A DNA stretch of 64,000 nt from Acholoe squamosa (Eukaryota > Annelida > Polychaeta > Phyllodocida > Polynoidae): the NCBI GenBank assembly GCA_949317995.1, contig OX439048.1, positions 31,253,495-31,317,494 of the forward strand. The letters are read 5' to 3'. The first letter of the stretch is position 1; the number at the start of each line of letters is the position of its first letter. Shown here in pieces: positions 55,943 through 64,000 of the stretch. The notes under the pieces are model-generated. The model did not search any database and was not told the DNA's origin. It saw nothing but the letters and a program-made list of their open reading frames with translations. The position numbers and the translations under genes are program-made.

Positions 55943-57064
55943 GAGCGGATCAGTGTATTGCAGCTTTACTCTATTGTGAGCTACTCGGCCTCTGAGCTGC
56001 TCAGCCTGGTCAGGCTTCCTCCCCCCTTCCAATACATTGCTGATTTATCTCCCTACTTCAGTCTATTTCTTTCCCCACTGAAAGGAGTTGAAAACACACC
56101 CCCCCCCCTCCTATCCTCTCTCCCTCAGCTTGCCTGGCTGTAGGCTGACACGACAGCCCTGAGTTGTGTGAGTGAGTGTCTGCATAGCGAGCTGCTCACC
56201 GCATTGGGGTCAATTGCGGCAGGCTTTTCACATGTCCTTAGCAGGTCGGCAGCTGTTTGAGCTGCTCCCCACATAACCCAACACAGAGCTCCTCAATGTT
56301 GGGGAGCAGCTCTCTGACATTGACACATAGAGAGTGTGGTAAAACTCTTGCTTGCTTGCTAACTGTACCCTCTGAGGGGCACATAATGCAATTGACAGAT
56401 CTTAGCCAATTGGTGACCATAGTGCAGAAAAAGGGTTCACAGTTATTTCTCAGTCAGTTCTATTTATGGCAGTATACTGATAATGAGCAGGGTGTTAGTA
56501 TGGAGACAGAAGGAGCGATGTTGGCGGAGAGTGATACTGACAGGGCATGTTCTGGTGGAAAGTGGTTGATGATGGGTCATTAGAAATGTCCTGTACAGGC
56601 CACTCTCATTTGACAGCTAGCCATCGCGGCCTGACATCTGGCTGTTGGCAGTTGGGATTTGCCTATTAGCAGTCAGGCATTGGTAGTAGGCTATAAGTAG
56701 CAGACTGTGAAGGCAGAAGCAATTTGTTTACATCCCTAGCACTTAGCACTTGTCAATTGCCTCAAGCAGCAGATTTATACTTCATTGCACATTGAGTAGC
56801 TGCCAGTCATATACAGATGAGTTGCCAATACTAACTGCATTTGATGAGAGCAGTGGTGCATGTTGCAGTCCATAAAATGATTCTGTATCAGCCAAATATG
56901 GACCATCTATAGACCTGTAAAAGTCATGTGGCAGGTGTCATCAGTTGTCATCTTCTGATGAGCAGCTCACTATACAGCTCATTGAGCAGTTCATATCTTA
57001 GGTCCACCAGCCTGCCCGTATCGTACCCCCCCCCCCATATCCGAATGTAAAATTATTAGATTAA
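55943..57064. other. non-coding host DNA, dense in GAGCWGCTC
   Basis: Five exact palindromes (55994, 56189, 56259, 56304, 56960) plus variants. C runs are at 56099-56108 and 57026-57036. A GTG-start 108-codon frame at 56257 is not supported. Confidence 0.45.
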
Positions 57065-57150
57065 AGGTTGTTATATTGTGCTCGGTTCGAACCAACGCCT
57101 CCGGCCTCTGGATCCCAAGCGTTGTTACCATTTGCCCACTCTAGCATATG
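57065..57150 (-). repeat. tRNA-derived SINE or tRNA pseudogene
   Basis: On the minus strand TGGGCAAATGG (57138-57128) fits a pol III A box, and GGTTCGAACC (57093-57084) a B box, about 35 nt apart as in tRNA genes. GGGATCCAGAGGCCGGAGG between them is typical of tRNA-like SINE heads. The T stem pairs poorly, so a working tRNA gene is unlikely. Confidence 0.55.
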
Positions 57151-57161
57151 CTAGAGTGGGC
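57134..57161. repeat. perfect 28-bp palindrome
   Basis: GCCCACTCTAGCAT is followed directly by its inverse complement ATGCTAGAGTGGGC with no loop. It overlaps the A-box end of the minus-strand SINE head. Confidence 0.9.
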
Positions 57162-59639
57162 TAATGCTCTAGAAACAATGATATGGTGTGACCAATTGTC
57201 CTCTGCATTGCCAAGCATTCTAGATAGACATAGATCCGAATACGAACATAAGTACCCAGTAAACACAATCATGATGTCCGGGATATGGCCCCAATATGCA
57301 CTCGCTTGAGTTTCCTGAGTTGCTCAGAGCTTCACACTAGCGCTAAGAGCAGCTCTCCCCTGGTGTGAGAGGTTGGTCTAGACTATACTCACACTATCGA
57401 CTGATGTTATGAAAAAGAATAATATTCCACTGATGAATAATCGATTCCAGGCTTGCGATGGTGTTATGTGGCGACGTTCACGATATGAACCGAACATCTA
57501 CACGGTTACTAACATGGCCATTGCTAGTGCATTATACAGAAATGGCAGGCTTCGTAATTATAAAATATGAATTTCTGCCATCACTGTCTGGGGTTAACTT
57601 ATTTCATCTCAGGGATTTCATACAAAAGAACTCCCAGAGATCTAACGTTCTCAGTTGTCATTCACAAGGATTTTAATAGCATCTCTGATTGTATTTGCAA
57701 ACCCACAAACTCTTTGTTAATGTTGATTTCATCCCTAACTTAATAGTTTAGTCTTAATTGGTATAGTAAAGAACATCATGTACCAATGTCTTCCACAAAA
57801 GCCTTTTGGGCAATAATTGGGCTCTTTCTATCCATTGTACATCCAAATAAACCCATGGGAGTAGATACAAATCTGGTCCCAACCTGTGCCATCTGAGGCT
57901 TGAGAAAGCTTCTGCCTTTACGACATTGCCGCTGCAGTGGCAAACTGCAAGGCTGAAATGTCATCCGGTGTTTCCTTATTACCTTAAAAGGTCATGCTAT
58001 CAATGACTCAAACCAATGGCTTTGTGACTTGATAATCCTTGGCTTAAGTCCAGTTGTCTCTTTTCTAAATGTTCAACCATGATGATTTATAGAAATAGCT
58101 CTAAAGGGTATCCCTGTTACGGATTTACACTCGATCACAAACTCAGATTACCATAGATTGAAATTCTGATTTCACTTTTCTTGTTCGTCAGGTTGATATG
58201 AATTAGGTGCTACTAACACGGGCCCTTTAGGTACAGACGAGCTTTCTGAATGCGAAAAGGTATCGGTATTTTATTGCTATTTTAGAGTGAACTTAAATTG
58301 CTGTGATGGAGATGAAAATAATTAGAACCTATTTTATCCAAAGGTATGCATACCACAGCAAGCAAGCCCCAGCTAATGTAACAACAGAAATATACCAAGC
58401 TAAAACACAGAAAGCCGGTATGATTAATAAGGGTCTTGTCACATTAGCACTGATCAATGATAGAATGTACAGGAGGAAAACCTAGTGACACACTGTGCAA
58501 ATAACCCCTGCCCTGTTCTCCACCCAATACCCCAGGTCCTCACAGCCATATAAAGTGGCAGCCCTTTACAGCCAGCTCCTGTCCCAGAGCAGCTCAGCAA
58601 AATGCTATATTTATACGAGCTGCGCAAGATGTCGACTCCATTCCCAAAATAACATCACGAGAAGCTCCCCCTTTTACCCTCAGTCTCTTAACGCCAGCAT
58701 TGTGATGCACTCTGCATGGAAAGGCTGTGTTGGTATTCATAGGGGAAAGAGCTGCTCTCCTATGTAACAAGCTGCTCATTTGGTGCCTTGATGTAGCTAG
58801 GGGGGGCTTATACAGAACAATGTCATTTTCCTCTATACTAACCCCTGAAGGAATAAAGGCAACTCCTTTAAACCCCTTTTGACACTAGCCCAAATGCTCA
58901 TCGTGATGGAATATGACAGGGGGCTTTTAAAAGGAGGAGGAGCAAAATCGCCCTGCTACCTAGTTGAAACTATTGTCATGCAGAAACAGGGCAATGTCTT
59001 TGTAGGTGGAATAAATGGGCTAGAGGATGAAGATGGAGTAGATACTAGAGGCCATCTTGACTGATTTCACATGTAAAATACATTAGGTTGGGAAATAGTA
59101 TATCACGGCTTCTGTCATTATTTACAAATTAAAGTATGAATTTACACCAGTCAGCTTCTTCATATTAACACCGATGTGCAATGATCAGTAATGAATCATT
59201 CGACCCTAAGTCATCACGCTTTGACACTGTGCTTGTGTTATTGGAGTGTATTATGTCCATATACCTACATGTTTATGAATATTTACATGCAGGCCTCAGT
59301 TGGGCCTCTGGGGATTTACAGGAAGCCCTGCATTCTGGAAGTCCTTGCTACAGTAGCCTGAGCCTTTTGGTCAGGTATTGAGAAACTCAGACATTGACCT
59401 ATTTAATTAGGCCTGGGAACAGACTGCCCTGAGCTGCTCTCCCTGCTAGCGTCCATTAGGACCGAGCAGAATCTAATTAAAGGACGCCATCTTCTCACGT
59501 CCAGTCCACGTGAGGCGCTGACTTAATGTGTTGAGCTCTGGGAGCTGGAGGAGGAGCCAGAGAAGGGACTGGAGGAAGGCCGTTATGGGCTGCATATTGC
59601 CTCCGGGTCCTTGTCCCCTTGTTATCATGACGCCTAAGA
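57162..59639. other. non-coding host DNA
   Basis: Contains GAGCWGCTC at 57347, 58587, 58749 and 59431. Short frames such as 58495-58767 start with TTG or GTG and are not supported. A YY1-like ACGCCATCTT is near 59484. Confidence 0.45.
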
Positions 59640-59760
59640 CTGTCTCCTAGGACTAGCATGGTGAATGAATGCGGCCCTGGCGAGCTTCTAGCATTCCTAC
59701 ATTATGATGACCAGAGGGCATGGTGTCATTTTGCGGCCTTTGAAGGGTTAAAGGGACTGG
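59640..59760. repeat. degenerate copy of the fold-back family
   Basis: GTGAATGAATGCGGCCCTGGCGAGC resembles the GATGCAT.AATGCAGCCCTGG block, and the segment closes with TTGCGGCCTTTGAAGGGTTAA, the inverse of the AACCCTTTAAGG end seen near 60893. Confidence 0.4.
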
Positions 59761-60660
59761 CCGTGTATTTACAGGGAAGGAGGTACATCTGTAGGGGGAG
59801 GCAGACTAGCCATGTCTAGGGGGACTACTATGCATGCAACCTTGTTCTGTATATATGATGGAGTGGTATGTAAAGGCCCTGCAAACCTGGTACACGCTAG
59901 TCAGCTGCCAGCATTGCTGTATTATAAGTATAATGTTTGGCTCTCTGTCCTTTGGTCCGAGGGCTGATGGCATTTCTTGTGTCCAACGGATTGTAATAAG
60001 GTCATGCGGTAACATTCCAAGTCTAGAATCATATCTAAAATTCTGAAAGCGCTGGGGGATGTGCAGGAATATTCTAACAATGGCCCTACAATGGCCCCTC
60101 TGCAGTAAATTAAATTTTCTTTACCCCCTCCTTTCCACACATGTACTAGGGGTTTCCAAAGCAACCTGATGCTGGAGGGGCCAACGCATGGCATACAGGT
60201 ACATTGACATTTTTGAATTTTCAATAGGTGGCATGCATCACAAGGACAACTTTCAAAATTAAGACACACCCCCCATATATGTCACTTTGTCAGTAAATGA
60301 CCAAGTTCACCCAACGTCGGTTTCCAAATCCAAATTGCCCCCTGTTCTGGGATTGGAGTGGCCATGGCCCCGCTGCTCCTGCTATTCCCGACACCCCTGA
60401 GTACTTCTGCATGTGAGACGAACACAAAATGGTCTTATATGATCTAGCCCTCACAAGAACGCTTTCACTGGGCTGTCTGCGTTTATTTCCAGGCTAAGCC
60501 CTACCCACATATCACCCTAGTGCCAGCTATCTCTCTCCCTCCTATCTGTCCCAATCCTCCCCAAACCCAGCCCCTTCCCTCTGTCTGTCCTGCCAATACC
60601 TATCCCCCTGTCGTGGCTTACTGACCCCATCCCGTGCTGCTCAGCTCGCCTTTACCTCAG
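59761..60660. other. non-coding host DNA
   Basis: Nothing recognised. C/T-rich sequence increases towards the 60661 acceptor. Confidence 0.45.
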
Positions 60661-60751
60661 GGCTCATGGGTGGCCGCTCAGTGACGGTGACAAGTAGTCT
60701 CCGCCTACTGCTCGCCGCCCGCCTCGAGCTGCTCCCTACCATCGAGCTGTG
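60661..60751 (+). CDS. candidate exon (29 codons), canonical splice sites
   Basis: The acceptor GCTCGCCTTTACCTCAG and donor GTGAGC bound two bases, 29 codons and two bases. The reading is LMGGRSVTVTSSLRLLLAAR then LELLPTIEL. It lies in GC-rich sequence and contains an internal ATG (60666), so it may be a first coding exon. GAGCTGCTC at 60726 encodes Glu-Leu-Leu and GAGCAGCTC at 60754 overlaps the donor. The protein is not recognised. Confidence 0.45.
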
Positions 60752-63700
60752 GTGAGCAGCTCGTCAAGTCGAATTGACGCCGCCATCAGCCGCGGTCACC
60801 GTCCTTTGCCGCCTGCCTGCCAACAGCAAGGTCCCTTTGCCGACCACTGGCTGCACCATGTGCCCTCAGCTGACCTGGCCCTGTCTGGTGAACCCTTTAA
60901 GGACAGCAGATTTATTACAATTGAGGCATTAATGCTTTTAGTCGGCATTATGCACGAATTAATCCTCATGCATCATGCCGATCTTTAGGGGTTATTTCAC
61001 ACCTGAAGAGTCGACTGGATGGTCTGATGCAATGCTAGCAAGAGAGGAGCTTTATCATGGAGGACATGACCTATAAGGGCATAATGGATAAAGCCCTTTG
61101 GCTGTATGTGTGTTGTCAAATCGTCATATTGTTCTGCTGCAGGGTCATGAATGCCATCACCAGCAATTGCCTTTTGTTTGACCTGCCTCCTTTACTTTAA
61201 CAACTATCATCCGGTACATCTGTTCCTCTGCTGTGTTATCAGTGTCATAATATGCATGGTATCTATGCACCCATTATCTTGTTTTCCAGTGTTGCTAGGT
61301 GCTTCTGTGTTATATGCTGCTGCCACCATGACTCTTGCCACGTCTCCATCTCACCCTTGTAACACTCATCGCCACGACCATTATCACCCCTAAGGCGATT
61401 TGTTTTCACCCACAAGGCGATTTATTCTCACCCACACCCTTCTAACCACCATTTTCAACCTCTACCGGTCCCACATATCACCTTCTGGAGGTGCTTCTCT
61501 CTCTATATTCACATCCATGTAGACAGGAGTCCATTACTTCTAGATATAGCCGTATCTGTCAGGCTATAGCTGGGGTTGATGACACCCTTACTGGATACCA
61601 AAATGGGTCTATGCTTTCTTGGGGAATACACCTCACATAGGAGAAACTGGCCCAAAGCTTCCACCATTGATTTAAAAAGAGTCTCATGTTGCCCTTATGA
61701 ATTTTCTCCTTCTTCCTTCGCCTTGCTAGTATAAGAAATTAAGGTGTTAATTTCATTAGAAATTAAGGGGTCAATGTTTATGTTGTTTGTTCCTCAGTCT
61801 TTGAATGGTGACGGGGAATTTAAACTCTCCAACACTGAAGAATACAAAGGTTTCTTAGTTGAACTGATCATAGTTCACTTTTAACGTGCATATAAGTATG
61901 GAATCCTACTTTATCTATAACATAGTATATAGCTTAGGGTGTTATAATTATACTGCCATACTCCCTCCATAAGGTAGGCCGACTAGTGGTTAATGCAGCG
62001 TGGAAGCTCAAAGCAAATTGCCCCAAATCCTCATAATCATGCCATGATCAAACACAAGGCTGCCTTAATTACCCCACACTACATCTAGAGTAGGAGTCTC
62101 TGTGGTTGCCCTAGTGAACAATGAGCAGCTCATAAAGCTACAGTAAACCACCTATATTGCTCACATACATTGGTCTCCTTTTACTCTTTACATGCCCTAA
62201 ACATTAACCACTATGGTCATAATACAGCCATAATGGTCATATATCAGCATTGTCATATACAAAAATAGTATCTATAGCTTTGACTTTATCCTCTTAATAC
62301 TGCTCTTGTGATGATAACAGCGGGGATACTGACATTTACGCCTCTGGGTACCAGCATGTGGTATACATTTACACATAATTCTCAGTTGTATACCTTGCAC
62401 AACATGAGACATGACACACCTAACACATAATAGGTCTCAGTCATATACTTTAGACACAAGAGGTCTTAGTCATGTACACTACAGATAATGAAAAATACAC
62501 TGAAACCAATAGAAACCCCATAGCTTCGCACACGCTGTCCATCATTCCGTCTAATTCACCTTTTCCCACCATTGCCTCCTCTGTCACCCTCCACCCCCTT
62601 GCTGTCTAATTTTCGTGTCCGGCCCTCATGTTCCACTCACTATACCAACATTAGTCTGCCTTAAGGGCACTGCCCCCTGGAGCAGTGTACAACTGCTACT
62701 CTCTCCACCCATAGCTTCATCCACCATCGCCGTATGCTTGTGACTGAAATGGTGGCTGCATAGACAATCGATTTTTATGAGGAGCTCGCACTTAATCTGG
62801 TTTTGGTGGAGGCAGCTGACGAGGGAGCTCCTACAGCGAGCCGGAAGTGTGGCTGGTTCCAGTGCATCATGGGATAGAATGCGGTCAAAAAGGGATGGTA
62901 TAAGAATGGAGTGCAAGGGGGTGGTTGAAATGAGGAATGTGGTTTGTTTCTATGGAGGGGAAGGGGAGTGCTAGATGGATGATTTTATATAAAATCTGGT
63001 AGAATATTCCTTTTTGAAGTCTCTGCAAGCTTATGATGATTCTGTCCTTTATCATTGTACAAATGTACCATCACCCTATATATAATCAAACAATTACGTT
63101 AAACTACCATCTATCATACTGGTCATCATCGTTTTTTTACCTAGGCTGTGATACTGCTCTTTTCCCTCTACCCTCATATGTACTGGATGTATTCCCCCAT
63201 TGGCAGGCCCTGCAATGTATACTTAAGCCTTCCATTATAACCTCCCTACATCATAACACCATCCTACACTAGCAGACAGCCACGGGGAGTGTCTCACATA
63301 CCACACATACACTTACCACATAGAGAGGTCTGTGTGTAATTTTATTAGAATACACAGATCTGGCCAACAGAAGCAGATATATGGAGCAGGAAAATAGCCG
63401 ACCACGAGCGGCTCATATCTGCTCGGAGCTGCTCCGGGTATCTCCTATCTTAATGCGCTTTTTGACATTTCCTCCTGACATCCTCCCAGGCTATAACCAT
63501 CTCGTTAGCTGCAGCCAGAACCGGAAGAACTCTGATATCATGTGATATCCAGATAAACCTTGTATGGTCGGTGGGAATTCGAAGGTTAAGGTAGGGAGAG
63601 TATTGGGTATGGAAGGTTAAGATAAGTCAGCGAAGGGATAGATAGGGCAGTGTAGCTCGAGCCTGTATAAATGTTAACCTTAATGGGGGAAAACTATAGA

Positions 63701-64000
63701 TGTTAAGAAATATATGTTAAACAAGGCCTACTTAATTGCCATATCAATAAAGGGGTGCTGAAAGGTATGGAAGGCCAGAGTGTTACGCAGTCATGCTTTT
63801 TGTGGAAGGGACTATTTGGTGCCTTGTAGCTTTCTGAATTACAAAACAGTTCCATTGCCACTGTAGTAAGTGGCAACACTGTTCGATGGGCCTTCAATGC
63901 CTTGTGCACATTGCCATTGCCACCTCACATTTAGCCTTTCAAGACTCGCCACAGACGTATATATGTCATTGATGCATGCTGACCATTGGTCATCAAAATA
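60752..64000. other. non-coding host DNA
   Basis: AACCCTTTAAGGAC near 60893 and CATGCATCATGCC near 60967 are fold-back family motifs. GAGCWGCTC is at 62123 and 63426, with GAGCGGCTC at 63406. ORFs here start with non-ATG codons or are short. Nothing else is recognised. Confidence 0.45.

Larger units (their letters stand above)
50278..63434. other. cluster of GAGCWGCTC palindromes
   Basis: Exact copies start at 51150, 51181, 52174, 52207, 55603, 55636, 55994, 56189, 56259, 56304, 56960, 57347, 58587, 58749, 59431, 60726, 60754, 62123 and 63426. Near-matches are at 50278, 50290, 52007, 52164, 55978, 56984, 57317, 58769 and 63406. Elsewhere exact copies are at 722, 2455, 7352, 7396, 27950, 43801, 43821 and 46040. 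A random 9-mer of this kind is expected about 0.5 times in 64 kb. Flanks are not shared, so it is not one amplified repeat. The role is unknown; a protein-binding site is one idea. Confidence 0.8.

Overview
The window reads as nuclear DNA of a multicellular animal, probably an invertebrate. Long AT-moderate non-coding stretches hold short open segments bounded by polypyrimidine-AG and GT(A/G)AGT splice signals. There are also polyadenylation signals, tRNA-derived SINE heads, fold-back repeats, (AT)n microsatellites, nuclear-receptor-type sites and a Ty3/Gypsy LTR retrotransposon. I cannot name the species. No rRNA genes, CRISPR arrays or prokaryotic operons are visible, and most long open frames in the host part are chance ORFs.

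Left part (1-33177): host DNA with dispersed candidate exons on the plus strand. The best-supported gene model is a chain of seven exons whose phases match at all six junctions: 7819-7879, 9310-9448, 16966-17073, 21021-21077, 21982-22048, 22520-22666 and 24687-24898. The last ends in a stop codon, with AATAAA 48 bases downstream. I do not recognise the protein. Nearby are a candidate first coding exon in a CpG-rich patch (23373), a second possible 3' end (25649-25728 plus 27906-28139), two minisatellites, a 146-bp hairpin, a triple TGACGTCA cluster, an inverted pair of AGGTCAAGGTCA sites and a duplication with a templated insertion (26306-27407).

Middle part (33235-43598): a 10.36-kb Ty3/Gypsy element on the minus strand, inserted in an (AT)n microsatellite. 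Its two 387-bp LTRs look identical, so insertion was recent. In transcription order it carries a tRNA-Leu-like PBS, a small ORF overlapping gag by ATGA, gag with a zinc knuckle, a frameshift site (GGGAAAC, 5-nt spacer, hairpin, possible pseudoknot), protease-RT-RNase H-integrase broken by one in-frame TGA, a long charged integrase tail, and a third large ORF. That ORF encodes two C2H2-like fingers and a coiled coil in the position where some relatives have env. It is open without a stop back into the end of pol, across an 11-A run.

Right part (43599-64000): host DNA with isolated candidate exons. One at 44190-44240 has excellent splice sites and starts with GTATGT, so it could be a recursive-splicing exon. 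The most unusual host signal is the 9-bp palindrome GAGCWGCTC. I count 27 exact copies in the window, about 0.5 expected, with 19 between 51.1 and 63.5 kb, often in pairs 20-45 bp apart.

Exon calls rest on reading splice signals and codon-like sequence by eye, without homology search or RNA. Their confidences are deliberately modest.
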